Origin: Apteryx mantelli
Lineage: Eukaryota > Chordata > Aves > Apterygiformes > Apterygidae
Direction of reading: 5' to 3'
Length of the DNA stretch: 64,000 bases
Assembly (NCBI RefSeq): GCF_036417845.1
Contig: NC_089991.1
Coordinates: 12,803,001 to 12,867,000, forward strand
Shown: positions 49,897-64,000 of the stretch, one piece after another
Layout: each line of letters starts with the position of its first letter
How positions within the stretch are numbered: the first letter of the stretch is position 1
Position numbers and translations under genes: made by a program
Notes under the pieces: model-generated
What the model saw: only the letters and a program-made list of their open reading frames with translations
What the model was told of the DNA's origin: nothing
The model's database searches: none

Positions 49897-50726
49897 GTTG
49901 TAAATATTACTGAAAGCAGAAATTTGAGTAACAAATACATAGTTCAGACCTGCTGACAGTGAGAGCAGGCTGTTCCTTGAGGCTTGGTCTATGTACCCTA
50001 GCAGGACTGTACTTAATATCAAACCGCAGGATCTTGAATCAGATAATCCCTCCAGGGACAAACTGAGATGTTCACAATCCCGTGCCTGCGGAGGGGTTTG
50101 TGGGGATGTCAATACTGCAGGCCGAAACAGCCACAATCTCCTTGCATGCCCAAGCTCGTGAGGCAAGGGCTAGCTCCAGTCCCAAAGCTACATGGCTGTA
50201 TCACTGGTGCTATTGTGCATGAAATAACAAGCACAGGCAGCAATTTTCATCTGCTGCCTCCCGAACCTGTCCATCCATGGGAATGAGATTTGCCATAAAA
50301 CTTGCATTATTGAGCAAATATTCTAGGTCAGTTTAGCTGCAAAACACTATTTCAGTGGCATCTAGACCTAAATCTAGCTGCAGTGACTAGAGTCAAGAAG
50401 AATTCCTAATGAGACAGCTGCGTCATCCTCTAAAGGTCCTAGAATAGGGGCAAGCCCAGAGTTCAGGAAACAAACTGGAGTTCCCCCTCTTGCATCCCCA
50501 GGATCACACACTGCTCTAGTGAGGCCCGACTTTGAAGATGATGGGGCAAACCAGTTATGTGGGACACCTCAGCCTGCCCTAAAGACTATGTCCAATATTC
50601 CTCTCCCTTGTGATACCTTCCTACAGAACACATGACATTTGAAGGACAAAGGTGTGAACCACCTCACCTGAACACTACTCCCCACACATCCCTGCCAAGC
50701 TCAGTAGCCTGCTTCTTGCTTCAGGG

Positions 50727-50770
50727 GGAAAAAACAAAAACAAAAAACAAAAACAAAAAAAAACAGAAAA
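50727..50770. repeat. (CAAAAA)n A-rich simple repeat
   Basis: GGGGGAAAAAACAAAAACAA and onward CAAAAAAC/CAAAAACAAAAAAAAAC. It is an A-rich stretch with regularly spaced C, without a recognised SINE body. Confidence 0.85.
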
Positions 50771-51672
50771 AGCACCCAACACTTGAGAAACCATTGCTGA
50801 GTGGCCCTGAAGTAGAGTAAGTGATCGGGTATCTTCTATTTCACCCAAACTGCACAGAGCCCAACTGTAGGGATAAATCCAGTGCCGTTCTCTTGAACTA
50901 CTGATGTTGCACCAGTTTACTTTCACAGGGACCTGATGCTTCCACCCCTTGCAGAGATATATTCCTCTGCAAACACTTGTTTTGCAACAGTTTGTGCTTC
51001 TGCTGCCAGCCATTATTTTTCCTCTCAGAATTAAAAATTAACAATTAAATTATTTGACAGGAGAATAGAGGCCCAGTGCTAATTAAGTTCCTAGGCCTCT
51101 CCTCTTTGTGTAGAAAAAAATTGATAGTTCTCAGTATCAGCACTCCACCAGAACTGGGCAGTTTGCAATGTCAGACTTAATTAGACAGTGAGCCACAGAC
51201 ACAGGCACAAACAAGCATGAAAATATAGCACCCAGGCCATATAAAATGGAAGAACAGGAAAAAGCCAGTTGGGAAGCTGGGAACAGAGCAAGCTGACATG
51301 TCTACACTACCAAAGAGAGCCACTTTCTAATCCACTTTTTTTTTTTTTTAATAAGAGTATTTCACCCATTTATTCCAAACAAACTAATGCAGAGACAGAG
51401 GAGACTGTCTATGTAGGCTGGGGAGAAGCCAGTAGCTTCTCCTGCAGAGCTAAACTGTTCCACTGTAAGTAATATAGTTCTTAGGTGCCCTGAGCACCTT
51501 GACTATTCATCTGCACTGACTTTCACCTTTACATGCCTGCTGGCAAGTTGGACATTCTAGGAGCTCAGTGCTTAAACACCAGCATTAATATCAAACGATT
51601 ATGCTAGTTTGTTGACCCTTTGAAGCAATCCTTTCCGTTGATGCCACAATGATTGCCTGATGCACATTCTCA

Positions 51673-51715
51673 GCCAGATTTACTAGGGATTTTACCAGTG
51701 TAAATAAGATAAGCC
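51673..51715 (+). mobile_element. Second, more diverged copy of the palindromic repeat seen at 17813
   Basis: GCCAGATT and CCAGTGTAAAT lie 14 bases apart here; the remembered consensus spacing is 15. The copy at 17813 shows the same pairing of GCCAGATT with a GTAAAT core. The sequence between them and after TAAATAAGATAA is diverged. Confidence 0.35.
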
Positions 51716-54700
51716 GTTCTCTGGCTGCTATTAAAATGCACCAAGATGCTTTCTGCTCAGACACCCCTCTTGGGCTAATTTAGGAAAAACAGTTTGTAGT
51801 TTGCACCTTTTGCCTCTTCTTGTTTATTCAGAGAATAAGTTTTCTCTATGATCAACACAGTAACCCACCCTAAAGTTCCAATTACTTCAGTAACATTCAA
51901 ATTGCTTGCCGATTTCCCCCTCCTTGTCTCTGCTGGGCCAGGGGAGGAGCAGTCCTACAGGTCTTCCAAGGATTCTTCTGTAGGAACTAATGAATGGAGA
52001 AAATCCCAGAAAGTTCCCAAGGAAGCACATTTGGCACTAGCCAAGAGAGACTTGGAACAGAGCTCAAGCTGATGGCTTTTGGTGTGGTGTCTGAGCTGAA
52101 TGGCTATAGCAAAGCTTGCTTGTCACACCCAGCACAAACATTTTAGGGTTGTGTTAGGTACAGTCTGTCCCTCCAAAACATGGTATTGTTAGGCCAGCCT
52201 CTCTCTGTAACTTCCACTGCTGTTTTCTATTATTACCTCTGAGCTAGAAAGTAGATATATCTGCCTGGTGCCCAGATAGCCTGCTGTTGGAAAGGCTTTG
52301 CTATTCCCGCATGCCCTGCTTTCTGGCCCTGCATAAGTCCGTGGGGAAATTGTTGCAAGCCATCGGTTTTAGGGGAACATTTAGTAACCAAATGCAAACG
52401 GGCAGAAACTCAGAAGTTAGCATTCCTAAATCACTTGGATACAACACACAGCAGTTGAACAGCACTCCTAGAACATCCATTTGGAGGCCTGAAGCCATGT
52501 CTGGCAGTGTCAACACATTCCTAAAAGTACTCACAGAAACCGTTCAGAGGGATGGGCATGAAGTGCCAAAAAGCAGCAAGGCTGTGAGAGGGTGTTCTCT
52601 CTCCCAGGTGCCCATCAGCTGTCTCCCAGGATAGCTAGCTTAAGGGCAGAGAGCCAGGAATGCCAAGGAAGCTGGTGATGCTGTGCCAATGCGTGTCAGC
52701 CCCTCTGTTTTCAGACATCTGCCCCTTTGCATTTCCAGCACCACAGAGAAAGTTGCGTATACAAGTTTACACATTTGAACCAACAGAAAGCCTCTGGTTT
52801 GTTAGTATCTGTCTCCACTTCCCTCTGCCCCAGCCTTCCCCAAGAGTACACCAAGTCACGTAGCCATGTCTGCCAAGCAAAGTTTATCCTCTCCTCTGCA
52901 GGCACAGGCCCGGGCTCTCATCCCACTGACCCACTTTCCTGTGGCTGCCTACAGTGACAATGAAGGCAATAGTCTCCCCCTCCCTGCTCTTTTCCTCCTC
53001 TCTGCTCAGCTCAGGATTCCAGCAGATCGGCCACTTTCTTTACAAGGATGCAAAACTTTTCAGGTCATGGCACATGCTAAGTCCTATGCAAATTGCCCAG
53101 TTAAGAAGATCTGAAAAATAGATCTTAGCAATCTAGCAATAGCTAGATTAGTGGATGGATAGGTAGGTGTGGGGTACCCTCAACTCCCTGGCTGGCTTTC
53201 CTTCCACCCGAACTGTCTGCAGATTTTAAGAGAAACCCAACAGAACAGAATCCTTGACTGCCATTGAAATATTCTATAGCATGTGTTTAACTCCCTTCCC
53301 GTTAGGAAATCCCAACTCTAACATGTTCCTTCTTGCCCAACCCACTGTGCCAGTCTCTGCAAGAGCTGAGGAGTATTTGTAAAACATTTTGTGTGAAAGC
53401 ACTAGGGGAAATATGACCCCTGCCTAAGTCCTTGCTGTGTGTTTTTGATCAGTTAAACAAATGCTTGTTAGATTTTGCATATAGAAGTAGATTACTAGGG
53501 AACACAAGCCATCATTTTTCTTAAAGATTTACTTCCTTGTAGGAACTGAGGCCATGAAATTCATTCCACTTGCAACTTAGAAGCAGAAAGAATCAGAAAA
53601 CGGTCTCCAAGAAACACTAGCAGACTTGCTCATTTGTGATAGTGTGACCACATACTCCAATGGGCTCTTGAACCGAATTTACAGTAAAGCTGAACACCAA
53701 TTTCTGTGCTCTTTCACCTTATTTTTTAAAAAGAATTCCAGGGGATTTGCAGTTTTGAATTATCTTTTTGCACTTAAAGCTTATGAGATTTGTATTGCTT
53801 CTTTCTATACCTCTCCCCTGCATTTTTCCAGTTCCATATCTACCTCCAGTCTATAGTTAATGAGAAGAAATCAGTGTGTTGCACTATTTGGCATCTCACT
53901 GCTGAAATGGCAGGAGTCTTTGGTTACTAAGTCATTTGCTGCTTAATTGAAATCTTTTCTCTAGACTCATAGCCATGCAGACACTCTATTGGAATGCAGT
54001 ATTACAGCCCAGTATTGATCATCCTCCCACTCCCAGCCTTCCTCCTCTGAGTTTGAGAGTTAATTGCACCATGTTGTTTTCCTTTTTTAAAAATTACCGG
54101 CTCCACAATTCATTACCTGTGAAACACACTGGTTTAGCTTTGCATAGTTTCCTAGAGCAGAGATGGGGACAAGTCAAGATACGGGATTTGGCAACAGTAA
54201 GAGCCAGATCCACACTTTGTGAGATCAGCTCTGGGCATCAACTAGTTCAGATAAGGTTTAGCCTGAAAGTAGATTGCGAAGGCAGAAAGGGTGAATTAAA
54301 TTCTAGTTTTAGATTATCTTACTAGAAATGATGTGGAACTTATCTCCCACCTTTATTGCAGAAATTAAACAAATTTTGAACAATGAAAAAACTAGCAGAC
54401 AGACATCCCTAATACAGATGCAACTTGCAGAAAAAGCCAGACTGCATTTGTGAGGTTGCGGCATTGGAAACCAAGGATTTGCACATCATCTGCTAGCACT
54501 AGAGATGTGAATCAATATAATGTGCATGCCCCCACTGACTCCTGACTTTGAAGTTATGGTACCCATTAGAAGGGGGCTTGTAAGTCCTTTTGAACTCCAT
54601 CCGTTTCTAAAGTCCTTAGGAATTTGGTGGTTCAACATGCCCTCATCAAGGCCTTATCTAGACAACATTTGTGCCACTAGAGTCTCAGCTTGGACTAATA

Positions 54701-56157
54701 CTGTATGAACAATAGGCCTTTGAGTGCTGGATCACATTAATGCCATGTATGGTAACTAACCCTAAATTCCTCCTGATAGATTTTGTGTCAGTACTTAGCT
54801 CTACACTTCTGAAAGACAGTGGGTTTGACTTCTAAAGAGTATCTTGAGTCAAGGAGAAAATGAGAAATTTCCCCAGATGAGGTCTTCATGCCATAAGAGG
54901 ACTCTGTAGTGTCATTTGTGAGAGCATACATAGCTAAATACCTTGCACCTATTGCGAAGGTGCTTAGGCCTCTCAGCTGCTTAGCTCCATGGTACATGGA
55001 CAACAGGGGCATAGTGTTTTTGAGACCAGTGGCTCCTCCCAGTTCCCACACAGCCGCTGTGCTTATAAATCAGAAGCTTTTCAAAGGGTGAAGCCATGAA
55101 TCTCACCTCTTCCTGAACAGCTTTATTATATATTTGCATTGCAATATTGTCTGTAGACTTCAGTCAGCTTCAGACATCTGAACCAACAGGCTGAGACAGC
55201 TCTTGCCCTAATCACCTTGCAAGTCACCTATGCCTTTTTGCTTATTTAGGCTATTTTACACCACAGTTTCAGCATGAGAACAGATCTGTTTTTGAGTAGA
55301 AGCACATGGCAGGAACTGTGTAGTAACTTCTTCCATCTTAGAAATTGACCTTAGTACCAGGGATCACTTGTTCCTGTGCAGATGGCAACAACAGAGACTT
55401 ACTAAGCCAAAGTCATCGCCTTGCAGATCTCATGAACTCCCATTGAGTCAGAAGACACTGTCAACTTTAGCCAGGCTTCTGCAGGGGAGAGTTTCCATCT
55501 TGTACAGATAAATCAGTAATTTCACTCTTTCTGCCCTGGGGGCAATACATGTCCCCAGCAGATTTTATTTCCTTTCATCCCCCATCCCAACACGAGCATC
55601 ATTTCAGGATTATACTCCAGACACCTTCCAGTCCAGAGACTGCATTTGCTGTATTGAATTCAGAACCCTGCATTGCAGGTACCAATAGGAAATGCTGCAC
55701 TGACCAGTAGCAGGAAGCAAACGTATGTCTATCACATTAGAGTCCCAAAGGCTCTGCAAGAGCTATGCAATCACTTTATGCCCATTTAAATCTCAAATTC
55801 CAGATTGATCTGATCCTACCCACCTTTTGGAAAATTAAACTGTCAGAGTAGAGGATATGCTCCCTGCTATTTGCCATGTAATTAAGCAGTAATTTCTGCC
55901 CAAGGCTAATCTCTGAGTGTACTTTTCCTCTGGAGCTCAGTGCCAGAGTTCACATTTGTGATTTAGTGGCATGCCAGGAAGCTATACCTAAATTCACAAA
56001 AGGATTTTCTCTGCTCATCATCTCTCTTCTACTTCGGTGGCAGCTGGGATTCTATATTCAGAGATGTTTGGGCTGGGCAAACAAATTAGCACAAACCAAC
56101 CTCATTAGGAATCCACATGGGTACCCATACTGCCTCATAGTGGGAATGAGATGCTGA

Positions 56158-56487
<330 letters not shown>

Positions 56488-58376
56488 TGAAATATGAAAA
56501 ATATTTACATTTATATGAAATATGCATGACCACGAGAGACTTGGCACATGGGTGCCTTACAGAGATGATATTATTGCGAAGTCTGGGTTGACTGATAGTT
56601 TAATGGCCGTGCACATATACAGATCTCAGACATTTGGGCTTTCACCATTTCCATTCCTGCTGCTCTGCATACAGAAGAACTGGTTATATCAGATATGCTG
56701 GATGTCAATGGCTTCTTAACAGAGCAGCCTGGAGCAACAAGCACCAATAGGATGGTACTTCCCTCTGTCAAAACTACAGATGAAATTTAGGAGGGAAGTC
56801 TGTGATCAACCTGTATTAAGGCTTGAGATCAGCTCTACTGTTACGTGGCAGAGAGAGGCCTGGCTCTAACCCAACTAGATGGACAAAAATAACTGAATGT
56901 GAACTAAGGCACTGGATACATTTGGAATGTCTGATGCACAAGTAGGAAATAACCGCATTTTTCCAAGGTTGTGTGAAGTAAATCTTTCATCCCAAATGAG
57001 TTTTGATTAGAAGGCCCATATTTCATTATCAATAGTGTATAGGCCACATGCTATAGAAAAGTTATTTTAGGAATTATTTTACAGAGGGTAGTCAATGAAC
57101 TCAAAGATATTTCATATCCCCTCCTCTTGTAAATCTGAAGAGTCTTTCTTCAAGACAAAGCAGGGTGCCAAATTTCTTTAAAGAAACAAGCCTCAACGCT
57201 TTAACAAGGAGAAGAAACGAGTACCAGAGTGAGACTATCCTCCCTCTGTATGAAAGGACTCAGTTTCTTTGGCAAGAGAGTAGGGAAGCATCTAGCAGGT
57301 CTGTAGTGATTTTTGAATCTCTATTTGAAGTTGTCTGGGGAGCAAAAAATCCCTCTTGGATTAATAGGCAGAGGAAGAGCAAGACAATGAAGTGAGAGTA
57401 AAAAATACAGAGATCTTGATACTTGCACAATGTAAAGTATCAGCTGTCATCACAGGAGCACCATGTGACATCCATGTGCAGTACATGCCCAGGGACAGCA
57501 CATGCATGTGTTTGCATATGTGCAAATACACCTCGGCCCTTGGAGCAGTTTGAAATGATCAGATTTAGCAATTTGCTTTACTTCTCGGACAGCTGGATTC
57601 TCACCATGCTGCAGCAACTGATTCACTCACATCACTCCATTCCACAAGGTTTCAAGGGAGTGGCATTGCCCAGAGCTTAAATCACTCGCTTGCATCCTGT
57701 ATGGCCCAACTTGCAACCTGCTCCATTATCACCTTTTCACTGCCTGGTGCATGGTCGGATTCTTCACTGTCCAAAGGGCCTGAGCCCTGGAGACCTCACT
57801 GCACATCCTGGACAGCTAACACTTCCCCTCCTGTTCAACTGCATTAACATGCTTTTATCTGTAGAGCACCATGCTCCCTATGGAGGCTCAGCACACGGAA
57901 AGTCATTTTACCAAATCTCTCTAACAAGATCCATAAAGATATATGATTTCCACTTGGAACGAAAACAACCTTGTAAGAACCTTTACATCCAGCTAAGCAT
58001 TTACATACCACCACCAATAAGAGGGATCAAGGGGATCCTGCCAGACCAAGCAGTGACCAGTAGGAAGCTGAACCACTTGCACATTAGCAGGTAACACTCC
58101 CTCCTTACACTCACTGAAGCCAAGAGGACTCTCTCCCATCAGCTCCAGAGGAACCAGGGCAGATGCCAGGGGCAGCTGTATTCCATCACTGTCCCCGTAT
58201 TATGGTCTCTTAGGCTAGTGCTAAGCACCGCTACATCAGAACAGCTGCATTTCACACACACTTTCCCCAGTTCATCCTGTAGTCCCTGGCAGCCATGCAG
58301 TGGTGAACCAGGCCTCAAGAGAGTTCTGACTGTTCTTTGTGATCTTAGAACACTCTTTTAACAAAGGCTTGTGCTT

Positions 58377-58415
58377 AAAAACCAAACAAACAAACCAACC
58401 AACCACACACACACT
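58377..58415. repeat. Compound (CAAA)n-(CCAA)n-(CA)n microsatellite
   Basis: CCAAACAAACAAACCAACCA followed by ACCACACACACACTT, inside GLRA1 intron 2. The three unit types grade into one another. Confidence 0.9.
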
Positions 58416-58950
58416 TATGAGCTCTCCTTCCCAGAGTGATTTGCCCTTGACTGGTGCCCAGAGATAAAGTGGGACCTGTCCCCCTCTCAGCCACCATCCA
58501 GCCCTCTTAGGAAACAAAAGGAGCAAATGAAACTAGTATCTATCACTAGTTCCCCCTCCCTCCAAGAATCACAGGGCAATGGTAACGTAGGGCTCCCAGG
58601 ACTTATTAATCATGATGACACTTCTTGAAGCTGAACGATAAGTACTAAACTCTGTCCTGGGGTTTTATATCCAAAGATGTCTGCGAAGCTTATCTCCTAG
58701 TAATCAGCTAGGTAACAGCAAACTCTGCTATTTTATCCAAATCACAAAAGGGTTAAAGAAATGCCCCGTAGACCTTCCTACCACTAAGTTATGCACACAC
58801 AGAAAAGAAATTAAACTTTAATATTTAATGAAATGTATACATTATCTTCCTGCTGAAGGCAGCTGTATTGCAATTCTATTCAAGATAATTTAATTTCAGC
58901 TTTATTTCAATGAACTACACCTTCCCCACAGGGCAGTTTTGCTGGCTTAG

Positions 58951-58989
58951 CCTCCCACACATAAATCAGGGTCCAATTTATATGGGAGG
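58951..58989. repeat. Imperfect hairpin
   Basis: CCTCCCACACATAAAT and ATTTATATGGGAGG are complementary apart from a two-base bulge, separated by CAGGGTCCA. The AT-rich surroundings (58800-59110) contain many TTTAAT/ATTA cores. It may be the remnant of an old palindromic transposon or a conserved element. Confidence 0.6.
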
Positions 58990-61355
58990 CATAGGAGATG
59001 TTTTACAGAGCTTGGGGTTGTAGCCCTCAGAGTATGTCATTTAAATTAGCTGGCAGTAACTCATAAGGGCATTTTAATGGCTTAGATCTAAACAAAAATA
59101 ATACCAAAAGTCTGTACCAGATTGATTTTTGGGGAGGAAAAGATTAACAAAGAGGACTGCAGGTCTTCCATAAATGCTGTCAAGGTTGGACTTAGCTGTG
59201 GATTCACATTCTGAGAACTAGGAAGGGGCATCTAAGCTTTGGTTTAAGTTGGAGGATGAAGTAAGTAACTCAGGCAGAGACGGAGCTGGCTGGACCCAGT
59301 ATGTGTGGGACAAGGGACCTCTGCACCCTGGCTGCGCTCTTAACCCCTGCTGCTGGAAAACCACATTCTTTCACATGTTCATCCCACTGCAGAGGAGGCA
59401 CATCTCAGCAGTAGGTGAGGAAGTTTCTAGAGTCTCACACAAACTCTTAAAAGAACTTTTAAAAGCTATAGAGTTCTCACAGTTCCACTTAGGACAATTA
59501 CGGGAAAAGCACAGCACCTCTACAAAAGCCAGGTGGCACCAAGGAGGGAGTTTTCTTCACATGCACTGAGCCAGGCTCGTCCCATACTCAGCTTCACTAG
59601 TGCACATCAGCACAGGATCAGCAGCGCAGGGCCAAAATCTTACGCTTATATCAGATGCATGAGCATGCGCAGTCATTTAGGATGTTAGTTCAGCATTCCT
59701 TATGCTGTGCCCTTTGAGAGGAGAGATTGCATGCACATGGTCCTCTGTTTCTCGAGAAACAACTTCTTCATCAGGTCAACAGGAATATTACAGAAGGGGT
59801 AAAGCAAGCACTAAAGCTTGCTTCATGCTGCAAGTTTATCCAGCAGCTGAGAGGTTGATTAGCTCCAGATCTGTATTACATAGGCCGATTAAAACAAGGC
59901 CTGCCAGCCACGAGCCTGTTGGATAACAAGAGTAGGTGAAGGTGGGGGGATTGAGTATACACCACTTTGTATCTGATGTATTAGCCCGTGCCTGTGTCTA
60001 ATAGTCTGGAGAAGGGGTTGTGCAGATTGGACTGTCTGTGAACTGCTGCCAAGTTGGCAGAGGGCTGTCTGGAAGCTGGTTAGACAGAAATCTGCTTGGA
60101 TTGCCTGGGACTTGTACCAAGAAAATCCCAGGCTATTACACAGCTGTTATGTGGCTGTGATCTTATTCCCACAGTGGACAGGTACAACGTTTCAAAAGAG
60201 ACTAAAGTGGGAGATGATGGAAGAAAATCCAAGAGGAACAAACCAGGCTCCAATTGTTACTTGGTAATCAGGAAATTGCATTAATTTCCACACAGGAGGA
60301 AGTTTGCACTGATTGCAGACACAAGTCTCTCATTAAAGCCATTGGCCCCCAAATAAGTATTTCATCTCACAGCAGCTGCCAGACTGCAGATGTGGCCTCA
60401 ACAGGCAAGCGTCACCTCCCCTGAGCGAGGCTGAGCCATCAGACAGTGCTTGAAATGCAGACACATCAGCCTAGTCCCCATAAAGGATGAAGGAATAATC
60501 TAAAAGTCTACACTCTCCGTTTCCACAGATTTATTTATTCCAAGACACGTCTGTCACAGGGATTTATGAGACTAATTCCCCAATATCAAAGGGAGACCTT
60601 GGTTCCTGGGGCAGTATCCTCTGTGCAGACGTGTCTGCTCTCTCCTCCCGCAGACCCATCTTCTCTACCAGGACTCCCCTTCCCCACCACACACTCGGCA
60701 GCTGAAACAGCTCCAGAGCAGGAGCCCCTTTTGCTTCTCCACTCCCCTTGCTAAAGCTCTAGAGAAATCCTTTTGTTAAAAGTGGACAAGCAACTCTTTT
60801 TCCAGGCACAGAAGAACAAATCTAGCTCTGGTTCCAAATTGTTCTCCAGCTGCGTGTGTTGTGATCTGCAGCTTCCAGCATCTTTCTAGTTCCAAATGAA
60901 GCATTTCCACCACCTCAAATTTACCAGTCAATATTGTGGTTCACCTACAGTTCTACCAATACGACTGGGAACCAGTACCCTACGAACAGACTGAACCCCA
61001 ACCCCCCTATCTAACTACATTCATCCTTTAATCCTTTATTTCCCTCCTTTGGTGGCCCCTTATCTTTTCTGATACAAACATGCTAAGCAAAGCTTCAGTC
61101 CACAAGCAAATAGAGCCCAAGAAGAGATACATGGCCCCAAATCTGGGAATAACCTGTCCCAAAACATGACAGCCAAGAATTTCTCCTGGCAGAGCCCTGA
61201 AGTCTCCTATACGGCTGCAGGTCACAGCAAACAACTGTCATCACATGGGGTATTCACTCCATTACCCAGACTGAGCCCTACAACGCACTCTGAATAGCTC
61301 TGCACAGGCTCCCTATGGAACGTAGGATCCTAATCAGACACACCAGTTAGATGCT

Positions 61356-61384
61356 GAAAAATATATATAATATATATATATATA
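61356..61384. repeat. (TA)n microsatellite with one interruption
   Basis: AAAAATATATATAATATATATATATATAG, in GLRA1 intron 2 about 430 bp before exon 3. Confidence 0.9.
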
Positions 61385-61780
61385 GTATTTTTAAAGTTAC
61401 AGAACTCTAAACCCTGAGAGCCTTTCAATAGCCTCTTGGCTCTTTCCTGATGCTATTGGGTTCAAGGTGAACTTAGCATCCATACAGCAATGTTGAGATG
61501 TCTAGAAAGCTGACCTGTCCTGCCTAGCTCTGATCTATCTCTTTTCATCAAAAAAAAAATTAAAAAGAAGTATGCAAACACTCTCCCAAATGGGGAAAAC
61601 AGGGTGAAAGCAGAAGTATTGTACTCACCATTGTCTAACATCAAACTGCTGTTAGAGCTAACACTAGACTAAGCCTGGGGTCCAGACCTTATGCCAGTAC
61701 TTGCCACTCAGTCATGCTGTTCTCACAACAGGATTTAATATTGCAGGGTGGGAATACTTTGTCTTCTAAACACAGGCTGA

Positions 61781-61954
<174 letters not shown>

Positions 61955-63951
61955 TGAATGCAGCAAGATGCTCCACTTTAATGTGGCCAGGGGAAAATGG
62001 TGCCTCTATGTTCCTTACTTTACCTCAGGTTTGAGTAAATTAACAGTCACTCACACTGTACAGTAACTAAGATCACATGCAGTCTCTATCCATCTGCATC
62101 TCTAGGAAGATACTGTACAGAAAAAGTATGTGGGTCAGAAAAGGAAACAAGTAAAACGTGTTCTGGTTAACTTGACTTGACCAAGGCTCAGAGTTCAGAG
62201 ACACAGTTGCAGGTGCTCTGTGTTTAAGGGCATTTAACTCCAGAGGTTTGATTCAACACTTTGAAGTGAAGTGACAGCAGCTGAATTCAAATCTAGTCTG
62301 CACTAGATTTCATATTTCCCAAATATTAAGAGACTCAGATATGGATTTTCTTGGAGCCATATTTGTTAGACCTTTTTTTTTAAAATTAAAACAAAATCAA
62401 TATTTGCAAATCCAGGCCAGCTTCAGCTGAAATTAGTGAACATGGCTGAAGACTGGATCCAATTTGCAAGGCACTAGGAGACAGTCATGAGAACAGGAGA
62501 TAATAATTTTCAGATGGAACAATTAAAGTTTGGCTGTGACATAATCAGTGAACAGCAAATCAAAGCTCTGGAGGTGCAGTGCCTTCCCTCTGCACTAATT
62601 AAAGATAACCCAGAAATATGATGTTTACTTAACTCTTTGGTAATTCTTTTTCTAGAAAGTTGTTGAATGAAGTATGTAAAACTCCAGCTCCACTTGTTCT
62701 GTGCATTTAGACAGGATGTTACATACATATGTGGTCATCTTTTGACCAAAATGAGTTACTTGTAACACACGCACTGTCAATGGAGAACAACCTCTAGATA
62801 GCTAGGGTTGTAAGTTTCTTCTAACACCACTACTCATACCATTCTTCTTCCAGGGTTGGGGGGAGGGAGAAAAACATTCCATTTCAACAGAAGAAAAAAA
62901 AGTCACTCTGTCCAAGTACAAAGAAATACATTTCATAGTTGGACTGCAGAATTTGTCAGAGTTTATAGAGGAAAAGTGTATTCGTGGATTCACTTGTATA
63001 TAAAGCAAAAGAGAAAGAACTGGAATGTGGATCTGTTCCTGATGTACATTTTATTGGATACCTCTCTCAGGGTTACAGGTGATGCATATTCTATTCCTAC
63101 ACAGTTCAGCAGAGAAGATCCACAGACTTTAAGGGAAACAGGCAGGGCCAGAAGAGATCTCTGTGCAACATACAGAGCAGATTATATAATTGCATGTTTT
63201 TCATTATATCTGTCCTACATTATGAGATACGTTGGAACAGTCATACAAAAAGCCACAGCATCTCAGTAAGTAGGATATTCCATAGAATTACTGTAGACTA
63301 GCATGAGAGAGGGAGGTACAGTTCACTTCTGAGACATGCTGCAGGGACTATCCTCTCCGGATGCCCACCATTTTTCTGTAGAAAAAAAATCTCCTGGGAA
63401 CTCAAGAACACCCTCTGGGCATATTGCTTTGTCTAGAAATACCCAAGCCAGCTCTGACAAGCTAGTCCAGATGCCAGGCTGACATGGCATTACACACAAC
63501 CTAATATACTGCACTTCTTGTCAGCATTTACAAGCAGAATCACTGTCTCCAAAGAACACATGTGACACAGGTACAGAAGCATCTAAAAAATGAGAGCCCA
63601 GCAAACAAGAGCAGTCTTTGGGATTTTCTGACTTTGGATTTATCCTTGCAGAGGAGTCAGACACTCTTTCCCTGTTGTTTGAGCGTGCAGCGTGTTACAA
63701 CAGACAGCACCAGCTCCCTACCACAGTTTATGGGAAGGGCAGAAGGTCTTTCATGGAGGGTTTTTGAGACTAAGATATGACTACTTTGAATCGGGACAAG
63801 TGATCAAGTTATGCATGAAAAGGTATAAGAGAAACAATTCAACCTTCTCACCATGAAGAAGGCTGCAGTCCATCACTGGCCCCAGCACAGCTAGTTATAG
63901 TAACAGCCTGCCAGCTGCTTCACTAGCCACAAGAGAAAAGACAATGTGGTG

Positions 63952-63955
<4 letters not shown>

Positions 63956-63983
<28 letters not shown>
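63956..63983. repeat. A28 homopolymer
   Basis: A run of 28 A after GTGGTGGTTT and before CTTTAGG. It could be the tail of a retroposed sequence or a pure slippage tract. I recognise no retroposon upstream and see no flanking duplication. Confidence 0.9.
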
Positions 63984-63984
<1 letters not shown>

Positions 63985-64000
63985 TTTAGGCTCCCTAAGC

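Noticed and set aside
63956..63983. Poly-A tail of a processed pseudogene
   Set aside because: No gene-like sequence, polyadenylation signal at the usual distance or flanking target duplication was found, so it is listed only as a homopolymer.

Overview
The window looks like bird nuclear DNA. It is AT-rich with short ORFs, carries a typical avian CR1 retroposon 3' end (about 25584-25972), has older amniote repeats, and contains two isolated CpG islands. The only protein-coding gene I can identify is the 5' part of GLRA1, the alpha-1 subunit of the strychnine-sensitive glycine receptor, on the + strand. Three consecutive coding exons with correct splice sites and phases are present: exon 1 (36774-36829, start codon and most of the signal peptide), exon 2 (56235-56365, end of the signal peptide and start of the extracellular domain) and exon 3 (61812-61879, 68 nt, with an N-glycosylation sequon). 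Exon 4 and the rest of the gene lie beyond position 64000.

Layout. Positions 1-36400 are upstream intergenic DNA with no gene I can support. They hold old repeats (MIR-like, palindromic MITE-like and degraded CR1-like pieces), the young CR1, a TG/TA/CA microsatellite, a 22-bp palindrome, and some AT-rich, homeobox-core-rich stretches that are candidates for conserved elements. In mammals GLRA1 is followed 5' by a long gene-poor interval, so an empty flank is expected. Around 36400-37100 lies the CpG-rich GLRA1 5' region. It contains four tandem copies of a 37-bp GC-rich unit ending about 130 bp before the start codon.

Intron 1 (36830-56234, 19.4 kb) contains a second CpG island at about 48960-49620. 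On its minus strand this island carries, in order, a perfect three-box heat-shock element, two CCAAT boxes and a TATAA, which looks like a promoter for an antisense transcript. On its plus side a short ATG-initiated ORF in excellent Kozak context ends near a possible splice donor. No known gene was recognised on either side. This is the best candidate here for something undescribed.

Intron 2 is 5.4 kb (56366-61811), and intron 3 continues past the window end. No RNA genes, CRISPR arrays or viral genes were seen. All gene and repeat calls are by eye from the sequence and remembered family features; no database search was done.
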